Of a stretch of DNA of 64,000 bases, positions 53,617-62,929 are shown piece after piece (within the stretch, counting starts at the first letter, position 1; each line of letters begins with the position of its first letter). The position numbers and the translations under genes were made by a program. The DNA is from Paenibacillus wynnii (GTDB lineage Bacteria; Bacillota; Bacilli; Paenibacillales; Paenibacillaceae): contig NZ_JAUSTK010000012.1 of assembly GCF_030812855.1 (NCBI RefSeq), positions 61,044 to 125,043 on the forward strand, read 5' to 3'. The notes beneath the pieces were generated by a model. The model was not told the DNA's origin. It worked only from the letters and a program-made list of their open reading frames with translations, and did no database searches.

Positions 53617-53653
53617 AAGTGTAATATTTACACTTGCATTTTAAGAGTGTAAA
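53617..53653. promoter_or_regulatory. Operator-like half-sites upstream of the riboflavin riboswitch
   Basis: AAGTGTAA-TAT-TTACACTT (53617-53635) is a perfect 19-bp palindrome, and a third half-site AGTGTAAA follows at 53646-53653, inverted relative to the second. They lie in the presumed promoter region of the rib operon, 43 bp before the aptamer. They could bind a repressor; alternatively the palindrome is a weak terminator of mscL. Confidence 0.45.
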
Positions 53654-53695
53654 TGTTAATTTAATTTTATTAGTTCTTAAATTGAATATAGGTTT

Positions 53696-53865
53696 GATCC
53701 TTCAGGGCAGGGTGTAATTCCCTACCGGCGGTGATGATACTGCTTATAGACTACAAGTTTAGTCTGCAGTACTTAGTCCGCTACCCGGCTGTTGTTATTG
53801 TTAACGCAGGCGGTGGACCCGGTGAAATTCCGGGACCGACAGTATAGTCTGGATGGAAGAAGGAG
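53696..53865 (+). promoter_or_regulatory. FMN riboswitch (RFN element) of the riboflavin operon
   Basis: Core sequences CAGGGCAGGGTGTAATTCCC, CCGGCGGTGATG, the AGTCCGCTACCCGGC region, GGTGGACCCGGTGAAATTCC, GACCGACAGTATAGTCTGGA and TGGAAGAAGGAG are in the canonical order. P1 pairs CCTTC with GAAGG. It controls ribD-ribE-ribBA-ribH. Confidence 0.97.
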
Positions 53866-53983
53866 AGAATGACGCTTGTTTTTTTTTCTGACAAGTGAAT
53901 TGCAGTTTTTTTTAATGTCATGTGCGTTATTTCACAATACCGTCCTGGACGGCTATTTCCGCACAACTTTATTTAATCTGCCG

Positions 53984-54040
53984 CCACCTCTCATGCATCC
54001 CATCTTTTGCTCTCCCCTGGAGACTTAAGGTGGTTTTTTT
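53984..54040 (+). terminator. Likely expression-platform terminator before ribD
   Basis: CCACCTC at 53984-53990 can pair with AGGTGG at 54028-54033, with weaker inner pairing (TCTC with GAGA), followed by seven T. Its place between aptamer and ribD suits FMN-dependent termination. Confidence 0.5.
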
Positions 54041-54089
54041 ATGTGTTTTGTCTCCAATAAAGATGGACAACTGCGGAACGGAGGTAGTT

Positions 54090-55223
54090 ATGGACACGAT
54101 GAATGACGAGTTTTATATGTCCCTGGCTCTTGATATGGCTGAACGTGCGCAAGGACAAACAGGTATAAACCCTGTTGTTGGCTGCGTAATTGTCAAGAAT
54201 GGAGCTATGATTGGGCTTGGAACCCATCTACAGAGGGGAAGCGGCCATGCTGAAGTTCATGCACTTAACATGGCGGCAGGACAGGCCGCGGGAAGCACGG
54301 CCTATGTGACTTTGGAACCTTGCAGTCACTACGGGAAGACACCTCCTTGCAGCGAACGGTTGATTGCCGAAGGGGTGATCAGAGTCGTTATTGCTTGCGA
54401 AGATCCTAATCCGCAGGTTGCTGGAAGAGGCGTTCAAATGCTGCGTGATAAGGGCATTGAAGTGGAGGTCGGTCTGCTACGTGAGCGTGCACTGCGTCTG
54501 AATAAGAAATTTGTAAAGTACATTTTGACGAAGCAGCCCTTTGTTACACTCAAGAGTGCCAGTACCCTTGATGGTAAGTTAGCTACAAAAACGGGAGATA
54601 GCAAGTGGATCTCTAACAGTGCAGCAAGGGAGATTGTACATACTTTGAGACACCGTCACCAGGGAATTATGGTCGGTGTTAATACGGTAATTGCCGACAA
54701 TCCCTCACTGACTACAAGAATGGATGTACCGGGAATTAATCCTGTTAGGATCATTATTGATTCCTCCCTGAGGATTCCTCTGGATGCGGCAGTGATAACT
54801 GACGGCCTTGCACCCACTATAATAGTAACAACACAGGCAGCCGATACAGTATGTAAGAATGCCTTGGTCGCGGCAGGTGTTCAAGTGTTGATCTGTGGTG
54901 AAGGTCCGCGCGTCGACTTGAAGGATGCTATGTTGAAGCTGGGGGAGCTTGAGATCGGCTCGATACTTCTTGAAGGCGGAGGCACCCTTAACGGTTCGAT
55001 GCTCGAAAGCGGTCTGGTGGATCGTGTAATACTCTTCTTTGCTCCCAAGATTTCAGGAGGAGGGGCAGAAGCGCCGGGAACCTTTATATTCCCCGGTGTG
55101 GAGCTGATGAAAGATGCTATCACTCTGCAGGGAGTTGAAGTGGAAACCCTCGGGGATAATGTATGTATTAGTGGGACTCCCGTGCCTAAGGGGAATTCAT
55201 CTCAAGGGGTAATTGCTCCTTAG
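54090..55223 (+). CDS. ribD: Bifunctional riboflavin deaminase/reductase
   Basis: 377 residues. N-terminal cytidine-deaminase-like domain (about 1-145) with zinc ligands HAEVHAL and EPCSHYGKTPPCS; C-terminal RibD reductase domain (from about 148) with LKSASTLDGKLATKTGDSKW, GVNTVIADNP and ILLEGGGTLNGS. It performs steps two and three of riboflavin synthesis (deamination and side-chain reduction). ATG 54090 has GGAGGT just before it; ATG 54099 is a possible alternative. It is the first gene after the FMN riboswitch and is followed by ribE after 19 bp. Confidence 0.96.
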   Translation: MDTMNDEFYMSLALDMAERAQGQTGINPVVGCVIVKNGAMIGLGTHLQRGSGHAEVHALNMAAGQAAGSTAYVTLEPCSHYGKTPPCSERLIAEGVIRVVIACEDPNPQVAGRGVQMLRDKGIEVEVGLLRERALRLNKKFVKYILTKQPFVTLKSASTLDGKLATKTGDSKWISNSAAREIVHTLRHRHQGIMVGVNTVIADNPSLTTRMDVPGINPVRIIIDSSLRIPLDAAVITDGLAPTIIVTTQAADTVCKNALVAAGVQVLICGEGPRVDLKDAMLKLGELEIGSILLEGGGTLNGSMLESGLVDRVILFFAPKISGGGAEAPGTFIFPGVELMKDAITLQGVEVETLGDNVCISGTPVPKGNSSQGVIAP

Positions 55224-55242
55224 ATAATATAGGAGGTGCGAA

Positions 55243-55908
55243 ATGTTCACAGGATTGATAGAAGAAGTTGGCGTCCTTCGCGGAGTTTCCACCGGAGGCG
55301 AGGTTATGGTTCTCAAAATTGCGGCTTCCGTCATCATGGATGACCTGAAGATCGGTGATAGTGTATCGGTTAACGGTGTCTGTCTTACGGCTACAACCTT
55401 GGGCGATCATTATTTTACTGTTGATGTGATGCCTCAAACTTACCGCAACACGAACCTAAAGGAACTGCGAACCGGCAGCAAAATGAATTTAGAACGAGCT
55501 ATGGCCTCCGGTGGACGATTTGGGGGACATATTGTTCAAGGTCATGCAGACGGTACAGGTGTCATTAAAAGTGTGAGACGTGATCAGAATGCTGTTGTGT
55601 TTGAAGTAAGTCCTGATCATAAATCCCTTTTTAAATATATTATTCCTAAAGGATCCATTACGATTGATGGTATTAGTCTGACTGTTGTGAATACTTCAGC
55701 TTCTTCCTTCTCAGTATCAATAATCCCGCATACGCTGGGGGAAACCGTGCTTGAGTATAAGCGTGGGGGAGATAGTGTCAATATCGAGTGTGATGTGCTT
55801 GGAAAATATGTGGATCATCTGCTCCATTATCGTTCGACTGAGCCTAACGAAGAAGAGAAGGTATCCGGAATTAGCCGTGATTTTCTCGCGGCCAATGGAT
55901 TTGTGTGA
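55243..55908 (+). CDS. ribE: Riboflavin synthase, alpha chain
   Basis: 221 residues made of two similar lumazine-binding barrels (1-97 and 98-195): MFTGLIEEVG with SVSVNGVCLTAT, and GGHIVQGHADGTG with ITIDGISLTVV. The homotrimer dismutates two 6,7-dimethyl-8-ribityllumazine molecules into riboflavin. AGGAGGTG precedes the ATG. The gene order D-E-BA-H is the standard Firmicute riboflavin operon. Confidence 0.96.
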   Translation: MFTGLIEEVGVLRGVSTGGEVMVLKIAASVIMDDLKIGDSVSVNGVCLTATTLGDHYFTVDVMPQTYRNTNLKELRTGSKMNLERAMASGGRFGGHIVQGHADGTGVIKSVRRDQNAVVFEVSPDHKSLFKYIIPKGSITIDGISLTVVNTSASSFSVSIIPHTLGETVLEYKRGGDSVNIECDVLGKYVDHLLHYRSTEPNEEEKVSGISRDFLAANGFV

Positions 55909-55955
55909 TGTAGACGGGCTGGCGAAGCTGATATTACTTTTAGGAGGACAGAATT

Positions 55956-57200
55956 ATGAGTAAGACCATGAAAGAAGATAGTGTGCTGGATCCGATTGAA
56001 GAAGCAATCTATGATTTAATGCGGGGTAAAGTGATCATTGTCGTAGATGATGAGGACCGTGAGAATGAAGGGGATTTCATCGCTCTGTCTGAAAAGGCAA
56101 CACCTGAAGTGATTAACTTTATGATTACCGAGGGTCGTGGATTGGTCTGTCTGCCAATTACGGCGGAACGAGCTGAAGAGCTTGATTTGCAGCCTATGGT
56201 AAGTCAAAATACGGATAACCATGGTACAGCCTTTACCGTATCCATTGACCATAAAGATACGACCACCGGAATTTCTGCAGGTGAAAGATCATTGACCATT
56301 AAAGCGATTATGGACCCGAATGCTAAGGCATCTGATTTTCGCAGACCTGGCCATATGTTCCCGCTAATTGCAAAAAAAGGCGGTGTTCTGCGCCGGTCCG
56401 GTCATACGGAAGCCGCTGTTGATTTGGCCCGTATGTGTGGTGCTTATCCATCGAGTGTAATTTGTGAGATTATTAAGGAAGACGGAACAATGGCCCGTCT
56501 GCCGGATCTGGTTGAGATTGCCCGTAAGCATGACCTTAAGCTGATTAGCATCAAAGACCTTATCCATTATCGCAATGAGAAGGAAAAGCTCGTTCATCGG
56601 GAAGTTTCAGTACGCATTCCTACGGATTTTGGTGTTTTTCAGACGATTGCATACACCAATGAGGTAGATGATAAAGAGCATGTTGCCTTGGTAAAAGGCG
56701 ATATTTCCGCTGATGAGCCTGTTCTGGTACGGGTGCACTCTGAATGCCTTACAGGTGATGTATTTCACTCCCACCGCTGCGATTGCGGACCGCAATTTGA
56801 GGCCGCTCTGCGCCAGATTGATGAAGCTGGGAAAGGTGTTCTGCTCTATATGCGTCAGGAAGGCAGAGGTATTGGTCTGATCAATAAACTTCGCGCTTAT
56901 AAACTGCAGGAAGAAGGATTGGATACTGTAGATGCCAACCTTCAGCTTGGATTTCCGGCAGATTTACGTGATTACGGTATCGGAGCCCAAATTCTTAAGG
57001 ATCTTGGGGTACACCAAATCAGGCTGATGACCAACAACCCGCGCAAGATTAAGGGCTTGGAAGGTTATGGATTAGAAGTTGTTGAACGTGTTCCGATTCA
57101 AATGCCGGAGAATGAAGACAACAGCAAGTACCTTCATACAAAGCAAGCCAAGCTGGGCCATTTGCTTACTTTTGACAAGATTGAGCAGAATGAAGCCTAA
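55956..57200 (+). CDS. ribBA: Bifunctional DHBP synthase / GTP cyclohydrolase II
   Basis: 414 residues. The N-terminal RibB half (about 1-210) carries [16 protein letters not shown] and [12 protein letters not shown] plus [15 protein letters not shown]; the C-terminal RibA half carries [21 protein letters not shown] with the zinc cysteines and [19 protein letters not shown]. It makes both precursors of the pathway, from ribulose 5-phosphate and from GTP. AGGAGG lies upstream of the ATG. All active-site motifs are intact. Confidence 0.97.
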   Translation: MSKTMKEDSVLDPIEEAIYDLMRGKVIIVVDDEDRENEGDFIALSEKATPEVINFMITEGRGLVCLPITAERAEELDLQPMVSQNTDNHGTAFTVSIDHKDTTTGISAGERSLTIKAIMDPNAKASDFRRPGHMFPLIAKKGGVLRRSGHTEAAVDLARMCGAYPSSVICEIIKEDGTMARLPDLVEIARKHDLKLISIKDLIHYRNEKEKLVHREVSVRIPTDFGVFQTIAYTNEVDDKEHVALVKGDISADEPVLVRVHSECLTGDVFHSHRCDCGPQFEAALRQIDEAGKGVLLYMRQEGRGIGLINKLRAYKLQEEGLDTVDANLQLGFPADLRDYGIGAQILKDLGVHQIRLMTNNPRKIKGLEGYGLEVVERVPIQMPENEDNSKYLHTKQAKLGHLLTFDKIEQNEA

Positions 57201-57243
57201 TTTAAAAAACTATAAATTAATCCTGAAAGGTTGATGAATTGTT

Positions 57244-57711
57244 ATGCCGAATTATTTTGAAGGACATTTAGTATCCGAGGGACTTAGATATGGAGTTGTT
57301 GTTGGTCGTTTTAATGAATTCATTACAAGTAAATTGCTGTCTGGTGCTTTAGATGCATTTAAACGCCATGGCGCTAAGGATGAAGAAGTGGATGTTGCTT
57401 GGGTACCAGGAGTATTTGAAATCCCTCTGATTGCTCAAAAAATGGCTGAAAGCGGCAAGTATGATGCTGTTATAACACTTGGAACCGTTATTCGCGGATC
57501 CACTACGCATTATGATTATGTGTGCAACGAAGTAGCTAAGGGTGTAGCTGCTATTAATCTCAAAACCGGTGTTCCAACGATTTTCGGTGTGGTTACAACC
57601 GAGAATATTGAGCAAGCTATTGAGCGCTCCGGGACCAAAGCGGGCAACAAAGGCTGGGACGCTGCTAATGCTGCGATCGAAATGGCTAACCTGAACAAAA
57701 TGTTCAAGTAA
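57244..57711 (+). CDS. ribH: 6,7-dimethyl-8-ribityllumazine synthase
   Basis: 155 residues of the icosahedral lumazine synthase: [14 protein letters not shown], the [16 protein letters not shown] substrate loop, [20 protein letters not shown] with the catalytic His, and [20 protein letters not shown]. It joins the pyrimidine and the butanone phosphate made by RibD and RibBA. GAAAGG precedes the ATG. Last gene of the operon. Confidence 0.97.
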   Translation: MPNYFEGHLVSEGLRYGVVVGRFNEFITSKLLSGALDAFKRHGAKDEEVDVAWVPGVFEIPLIAQKMAESGKYDAVITLGTVIRGSTTHYDYVCNEVAKGVAAINLKTGVPTIFGVVTTENIEQAIERSGTKAGNKGWDAANAAIEMANLNKMFK

Positions 57712-57795
57712 GACTGCTATTGACGAATGTCCATAAATCGTGCTTATTTATATGTATAAGAAGAAAGCATGGATTATAAGATCCTTTCTACTTGT

Positions 57796-57832
57796 GTAGC
57801 GTCCTTTGCGGCGCTGCACTTTACTTTTTTTT
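57796..57832 (+). terminator. Possible terminator between ribH and scpA
   Basis: GTAGCG at 57796-57801 pairs with CGCTGC at 57812-57817 (one T-G), followed by ACTTTACTTTTTTTT. The stem is short, and it lies only 17 bp before the scpA start, so it could be an attenuator or chance. Confidence 0.35.
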
Positions 57833-57848
57833 GGCAGGAGGTTGACTC

Positions 57849-58640
57849 GTGACTGTATTGTACAAGCTGGAGACGTTTGAGGGTCCGCTGGATTTGCTTT
57901 TGCATTTGATCGATAAGGCGGAAATTGACATCCAGGACATTCCGGTCAGTGAGATCACCGAACAGTACATGGAATATTTGCGGGGTATGCAAGAGCTTGA
58001 GCTGGATATTACGAGTGAGTTTCTGGTTATGGCTGCTACATTGCTTTCAATTAAGAGCAAGATCCTGCTTCCCAAACCGCCGGTGATCGAGTTTGACGAT
58101 TTCGAGTATTACGAAGATGACGGCTTCGATCCTCGTGCGGAATTGGTGCAGAGGCTGATTGAGTATCGTAAATTTAAAAGTATTGCCCTCCAGCTATTGG
58201 ATATGGAAAGTGAGCGGAGTCTGATTTTCACGAAGGAACCTGAGGATTTGGCGCCTTTTGTTCCGACCCAAATTGATAATACCCTCAAAGGTTTGCATAC
58301 AGCTGATTTGATAGCCGCTTTCCGTAAAGCACTAAGCAAGGCCGCAAAACGTACCTCTTATCAACGAATTACCAGAGATGAGATCTCTGTTAAAGACCGG
58401 ATTCGTGATGTATCTGATGCATTGCAGCGAAGTGGGAAAGGCGGCAAGCTGCGCTTTTCGGCGCTTCTTCATGATGAAATGGCCCGTCATGAGATTGTGG
58501 TGACCTTTCTAGCGATACTTGAACTTATGAAAATGAAAGCGATATGGTGCTATCAGGAGAAACTGTTTGACGATATCGTAATGGAGTGGAGAGGAGGAGA
58601 ACACTTCAATGGATTACAAGAGTCTGAAGTCGATTATTGA
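57849..58640 (+). CDS. scpA: Segregation and condensation protein A
   Basis: 263-residue kleisin that bridges the SMC heads in the SMC-ScpAB complex and helps fold and separate chromosomes. The N-terminal YKLETFEGPLDLLLHLIDKA motif that binds the SMC neck and the C-terminal winged helix (VTFLAILELMKMKAIWCYQ) are typical. GCAGGAGG precedes the GTG start. It overlaps scpB by 32 bp. Confidence 0.96.
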   Translation: MTVLYKLETFEGPLDLLLHLIDKAEIDIQDIPVSEITEQYMEYLRGMQELELDITSEFLVMAATLLSIKSKILLPKPPVIEFDDFEYYEDDGFDPRAELVQRLIEYRKFKSIALQLLDMESERSLIFTKEPEDLAPFVPTQIDNTLKGLHTADLIAAFRKALSKAAKRTSYQRITRDEISVKDRIRDVSDALQRSGKGGKLRFSALLHDEMARHEIVVTFLAILELMKMKAIWCYQEKLFDDIVMEWRGGEHFNGLQESEVDY

Positions 58641-59214
58641 AGGATTATTGTTTCTGTCGGGGGACGAAGGTCTTTCGATCCGACAAATAGCAGAAATTAC
58701 AGAGCAGCGTAACGATCTAGTGTCTCGTGCGCTTGAAGATTTGAAAGAGGAATATGTCAACCAGAAGAGGGGACTTCAGGTCGTGCAGATCGCGGGGAAT
58801 TATCGGCTTGCCACTTTGCCGGACCATGCCCCCTACTTCGAGCGACTTGCCTATTCCCCTTCTAGAGCTTCCTTGTCACAGGCTGCATTGGAAACCTTGG
58901 CTATTGTCGCCTATCGTCAGCCAATCACACGGGTGGAGATTGAGGAAATCCGCGGAGTTAAGTCTGAGCGTGCTATCCATACGTTGAATAATAAAGATCT
59001 GATACATGAGGTTGGACGTGCAGAGGCTGTAGGGCGTCCCATTTTGTATGGAACGACCAAAACTTTCCTGGAAAGCTTTGGGCTTGCCACTCTTAGTGAA
59101 TTACCAGAACCGTCAAGCACAGATCATTCTGACAGCCTGGAAGAAGAGACTCAGCTTTTATTCAGTAAGCTGGACAGTCAGCAATTGACGATTGATGAAA
59201 TTGAGCAGAAGTAG
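58609..59214 (+). CDS. scpB: Segregation and condensation protein B
   Basis: 201-residue partner of ScpA with two winged-helix domains (IIEGLLFLSGDEGLSIRQIA and LSQAALETLAIVAYRQPITR, then IRGVKSERAIHTL). AGGAGG lies within the end of scpA, giving translational coupling. A strong terminator follows. Confidence 0.96.
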   Translation: MDYKSLKSIIEGLLFLSGDEGLSIRQIAEITEQRNDLVSRALEDLKEEYVNQKRGLQVVQIAGNYRLATLPDHAPYFERLAYSPSRASLSQAALETLAIVAYRQPITRVEIEEIRGVKSERAIHTLNNKDLIHEVGRAEAVGRPILYGTTKTFLESFGLATLSELPEPSSTDHSDSLEEETQLLFSKLDSQQLTIDEIEQK

Positions 59215-59267
59215 GGCGACCATACAGTAAATTACAGTACATTTCGCCATAAACAGGTATTTAATTC

Positions 59268-59307
59268 AAAAGGCAGTTCAGGTTAATTTTCCTGAACTGC
59301 CTTTTTT
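59268..59307 (+). terminator. Terminator of scpAB
   Basis: AAAAGGCAGTTCAGG at 59268-59282 pairs exactly with CCTGAACTGCCTTTT at 59291-59305 around an 8-nt loop, with further T residues. Confidence 0.95.
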
Positions 59308-59451
59308 TATGGTAAATGGGCATAATATTTCTAAGTCTAATAAATCTATTTAATAATTTAGACTTTTTAACCCAATTTAAGGAATGATTTGCGGAATATC
59401 TTGCCATACTAAACCAAAGGTTCCCAATACTGGTTACTTGGAGGTTAACAC

Positions 59452-60162
59452 GTGACGTTATGGCTCGCAATACCCCTCGCATTGCTACTTGTGGCTATCG
59501 TTCTGCTGTTGTCTTCTTCTATTGTTTTTCATTTTCGGCTGCGAAAGCGTGGCAAGGATGACCGTGTGGAAATAGACATTTCTTTGCTATATGGATTAGT
59601 TAAGCTTCACTACGAGCTGCCCTACTTTATATTTGAGGGTATAAAACGCGGAGTAAGTGTCAAGCTAGAACAGAGCGGAGTTATGCCTGCCGTAGAGAAG
59701 CAGAGCGAAGAAGAGGGACAGATTGATAAGGAAGTCGTGGATAAATGGGTTGATAAGTTTAAAAAGGCATTAAGAGCGACTAAGGGACTGAAAAAATGGG
59801 TTAAGGATACGATGTCCCATGTGAAAATCACTCAATTTGACTGGTCTACTGATTTCTCATTGGGAGATGCTGCAGTCACGGCAACAACGGCTGGTGCAAT
59901 ATGGGGATTGAAGTGGAGCATGATTGGCTGGGGCTCCCAGTGGGTTCAATTGAAAAAGCGTCCTAGGACGTTTGTTGTACCTGTATTTGGAGAAGATAAA
60001 ATAACCTTCTCCACAGAGCTGGCTTGCGCTGGAAGACTTTCAATGGCCTATGGAATGTATGCCGGTATTATGCTTCTTTTCCGTGCGTACAAAGCCGAAA
60101 GAGGATTGCGACAATGGAAAGAGTTAATTCGCAAAAATAATAAAGATCAAAGAGAATTATAA
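59452..60162 (+). CDS. DUF2953 membrane-associated protein
   Basis: 236 residues, GTG start with GGAGGT about 7 bases upstream. An N-terminal membrane segment (LAIPLALLLVAIVLLLSSSI) leads into a mostly soluble domain with the family's ITQFDWSTDFSLGDAAVTAT and AGAIWGLKW stretches, and a second weak segment near 210. The family occurs in spore formers next to gerW/ytfJ; its function is not known. It is followed by ytfJ after about 100 bp, probably in one transcript. Confidence 0.85.
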   Translation: MTLWLAIPLALLLVAIVLLLSSSIVFHFRLRKRGKDDRVEIDISLLYGLVKLHYELPYFIFEGIKRGVSVKLEQSGVMPAVEKQSEEEGQIDKEVVDKWVDKFKKALRATKGLKKWVKDTMSHVKITQFDWSTDFSLGDAAVTATTAGAIWGLKWSMIGWGSQWVQLKKRPRTFVVPVFGEDKITFSTELACAGRLSMAYGMYAGIMLLFRAYKAERGLRQWKELIRKNNKDQREL

Positions 60163-60259
60163 AACTTGAGGGCTCGCCCTTACATACTAAGGTGCGTTTG
60201 TGGGGATGATATACGCTGTGGAAGAAGAGTATTCATTAAAGCTAAAGGAGGATAACAAT

Positions 60260-60844
60260 ATGAATGAACATCCCATTCAAGGTCTGATGCAGACCGCGAT
60301 GGAAAACATCAAAGGCATGGTCGACGTGAACACTATCGTTGGCGATCCTGTTGAAACTCCGGACGGAAGCGTCATCCTGCCAATCAGTAAGGTGGCATTT
60401 GGTTTTGCTGCCGGAGGTAGTGATTTCCGTGTCGAAGAAGATGAAAAGATCAACGGTGCTGCTGCAGGAAGCTCTGCGGGAGCAGCTAGTGTTAAAATGC
60501 TTCCATTTGGTGGTGGTAGTGGTGGCGGGGTTTCCATTCGTCCAATTGCTTTTCTTGTAGTGGGTAAAGAGGGCGTGCATATTGTACCACTTGACAATCA
60601 AACTCATTTATTTGAGAAGATTATCGACGCAACTCCTGGTTTGATCGATAAGTTTCAAACGATGTTCCAAGGCTCTGGCCAAGGAGCGATGCCACAATCT
60701 CAAATGCCACAATCTCAAACGCCACAATCACAAATGCCACCAACGCAGCCTAATTCAACGCCGCCGACACAACCACTCAATCAAACCGTGGTTAAAGGTG
60801 AAACGATAACAATTAATGAAGCGTCTGATAATAAGAAACACTAG
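60260..60844 (+). CDS. ytfJ: Sporulation protein YtfJ/GerW family
   Basis: 194 residues from ATG 60260 (AAGGAGGA just upstream; the longer start has none). The GerW domain spans about 1-135: HPIQGLMQTAMENIKGMVDV, TIVGDPVETPDGSVILPISK, a glycine-rich GGSGGGVSIRPIAFLVV segment. GerW is made in the forespore and is needed for germination by some receptors. The C-terminal 50 residues are an added Q/P-rich tail with MPQSQ-like five-residue repeats. DUF2953 is upstream, as in Bacillus, and a terminator follows. Confidence 0.93.
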   Translation: MNEHPIQGLMQTAMENIKGMVDVNTIVGDPVETPDGSVILPISKVAFGFAAGGSDFRVEEDEKINGAAAGSSAGAASVKMLPFGGGSGGGVSIRPIAFLVVGKEGVHIVPLDNQTHLFEKIIDATPGLIDKFQTMFQGSGQGAMPQSQMPQSQTPQSQMPPTQPNSTPPTQPLNQTVVKGETITINEASDNKKH

Positions 60845-60894
60845 TAACAGACATTACGAATCCTCTCAAGGGTTTCTGTTCAAGTTGATGATTC

Positions 60895-60938
60895 GGGGAC
60901 ACATGCCTCTACAGGGGCGGTGTCTCTTTTTTTTTGTG
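60895..60938 (+). terminator. Terminator of ytfJ
   Basis: GGGACAC pairs with GTGTCTC and an inner GCCTCT with AGGGGC, followed by nine T. About 50 bp after the stop codon. Confidence 0.88.
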
Positions 60939-60961
60939 AACCCGGTTTGAAGGAGAAGGAC

Positions 60962-60988
60962 ATACCGTCTGCTCGTAGTGCATACACT
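60962..60988 (+). promoter_or_regulatory. Sigma-E promoter of dacB-spmA-spmB
   Basis: ATA at 60962-60964 and CATACACT at 60981-60988, 16 bp apart, match the mother-cell sigma-E pattern (ATA, 16 bp, CATACANT). It lies 64 bp before dacB; the Bacillus dacB-spmAB operon is sigma-E dependent. Confidence 0.7.
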
Positions 60989-61052
60989 TGTACAACACAA
61001 AGTGGAAATTTTGGTGCTATCCCAAGAACTGATAAAAAGCCGGAGGATGAAC

Positions 61053-62264
61053 ATGAAGACAAAAAAACGTAAACGGATCTTTTCTTTATTGTTGTGTATG
61101 CTGCTGTTCCTTCTGTTGCCAATGACGTCTCTTCGGGCAGAAAACAGCTCTATTAATACGCATGCAAGGGCGGCAGCACTTATTGATGTAGAATCCGGTC
61201 GTGTTCTATATAGCAGCCGGGGGGATGAATCCATGCCCATGGCTAGCCTAACCAAAATTATGACGGCTATCGTTGCTATTGAGAACGGTGATCTGCATGG
61301 TGTTGTAAAGGTAGGTAAAAACGCCTATGCAAAAGAGGGATCATCTCTTTATTTGAAGCTGGGCGAGGAAATGACTCTTGAAACGATGCTGTATGGTCTT
61401 ATGCTTCGCTCCGGTAATGATGCAGCTTCCGCCATAGCCGAGCACGTAGGAGGATCGGAAGAAGGCTTTGTATTTATGATGAATGCCAAAGCAGAGCTGC
61501 TTCAACTTAAAAACACTCATTTCGCTAATCCTCATGGTCTGGATGCTAAGGATCACTATTCTAGTGCAAATGACTTAGCCGTTCTGACTGCTTATGCATT
61601 ACATAATCCTGTTTTCAAAGAAATCGTAAAGACAGAAGAAAAGACAGCTGATAATCCCTATGAGAAATGGGACTACAAATGGAGAAATAAAAATAAAATG
61701 CTGCGTCTTTATGATGGGGCAGACGGAGTCAAGACAGGGTATACGAAAATAGCTCTGCGCTGCCTGGTTAGTTCTGCAACTCGAAATGGACAGCAGCTCG
61801 TCGCGGTTACACTTAATGATGGAGATGATTGGAATGACCATACCTCACTTCTTAATTTTGGATTTAATCACTATCCGCTCAAAACATTAATCAAGCGTGG
61901 GGATAAAGTAAGCGGTTATGATCTGTTTACATCCAAAGACTTCAATTATCCGCTGGGAAAAGGAGAACAAGAACGTCTTGTCACTAAAATGATTCTTTAT
62001 TCAGAGTCGAAATCAGGCAAAAGTAAACTTCGCCCGGTAGACTTTGGTTTGCAGGGGGTTCTACAGTTGCAGCTTGGAGGTAAAGAGATTGGAAGGATCC
62101 CTTTATACGCTCCAGATAGATTGCCACCTAAAGCGCCTGTATACAACAAGAAACTCAGCGTCGAGCCAACGGCTACCTACCCGTCGAATACTTGGTTACA
62201 GGCGGCTGTAAGTACGCTGAGAGCTTTATTTCAAGCCGGTGGGAGGGAGACCTACCATGATTAA
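61053..62264 (+). CDS. dacB: D-alanyl-D-alanine carboxypeptidase DacB (spore cortex)
   Basis: 403 residues. Signal peptide (KRKRIFSLLLCMLLFLLLP, cleaved near LRA), S11 active-site motifs SLTK, SGND and KTGY, then a PBP5_C-like beta domain. In the mother cell it limits cross-linking of the cortex, which affects spore dehydration and heat resistance. ATG 61053 fits GGAGG at 61042-61046 better than ATG 61047, which adjoins it. It overlaps spmA by 8 bp. Paralogue of DacF at 3.8 kb. Confidence 0.93.
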   Translation: MKTKKRKRIFSLLLCMLLFLLLPMTSLRAENSSINTHARAAALIDVESGRVLYSSRGDESMPMASLTKIMTAIVAIENGDLHGVVKVGKNAYAKEGSSLYLKLGEEMTLETMLYGLMLRSGNDAASAIAEHVGGSEEGFVFMMNAKAELLQLKNTHFANPHGLDAKDHYSSANDLAVLTAYALHNPVFKEIVKTEEKTADNPYEKWDYKWRNKNKMLRLYDGADGVKTGYTKIALRCLVSSATRNGQQLVAVTLNDGDDWNDHTSLLNFGFNHYPLKTLIKRGDKVSGYDLFTSKDFNYPLGKGEQERLVTKMILYSESKSGKSKLRPVDFGLQGVLQLQLGGKEIGRIPLYAPDRLPPKAPVYNKKLSVEPTATYPSNTWLQAAVSTLRALFQAGGRETYHD

Positions 62265-62922
62265 TCTAATTTGGTTGGCTATGATTGTGATCGGTTTCCT
62301 GTTTGCTGCAGTCAATGGTCGAATGGATGAGCTAACCGCGGCCGTGTTTGACGGGGCTAAAAATGGTGTAACTGTAAGCTTTGGATTAATTAGCGTGTTG
62401 GTATTCTGGCTTGGGATCATGCGGATTGCGGAAGATGCGGGTTTACTTCAGAAAATAGCCAAACTTCTGGGTCCGGTTGTCGCTTTTCTCTTCCCGGATG
62501 TCCCGCGGGGGCATCCCGCCATTGGGTACATCCTTTCTAATATGAGTGCCAATTTGCTGGGTCTCGGAAATGCAGCGACACCCATGGGGATAAAAGCAAT
62601 GCAAGAATTACAGACTCTCAATCCTAACAAAGATACGGCCACACCTGCCATGTGTACACTATTGGCTCTAAATACGGCAAGCATAACCCTTATTCCTGCA
62701 ACACTTATAGCGATTAGGCTGACCTATGGTTCAACTGATCCTGCGGGAATCGTTGGCACCACGCTTGCAGCGACAGCTGTAGCTACGCTTGCGGCGATTG
62801 CTGCTGACAGGTTGAGCCGACGTCTGGCTCTGCTTCGCAGGCCGCCGGAACCGCCGACAGCGGGTCCTGAGGACTCCGCTCGCAGGACAGGGCCTTTCTC
62901 CTATCCTTCTGCGAAAGGGTGA
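62257..62922 (+). CDS. spmA: Spore maturation protein A
   Basis: 221 residues of the nucleoside-recognition (Gate) family with about five membrane segments: LIWLAMIVIGFLFAAVNG, VTVSFGLISVLVFWLGIMRI, HPAIGYILSNMSANLLGLGN and NTASITLIPATLIAIRL. With SpmB it is needed for full core dehydration of the spore. The C-terminal 35 residues (PPEPPTAGPEDSARR...) are an unusual proline-rich, hydrophilic tail. ATG 62257 has GGGAGGGA before it. Confidence 0.94.
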   Translation: MINLIWLAMIVIGFLFAAVNGRMDELTAAVFDGAKNGVTVSFGLISVLVFWLGIMRIAEDAGLLQKIAKLLGPVVAFLFPDVPRGHPAIGYILSNMSANLLGLGNAATPMGIKAMQELQTLNPNKDTATPAMCTLLALNTASITLIPATLIAIRLTYGSTDPAGIVGTTLAATAVATLAAIAADRLSRRLALLRRPPEPPTAGPEDSARRTGPFSYPSAKG

Positions 62923-62929
62923 GCCACCT

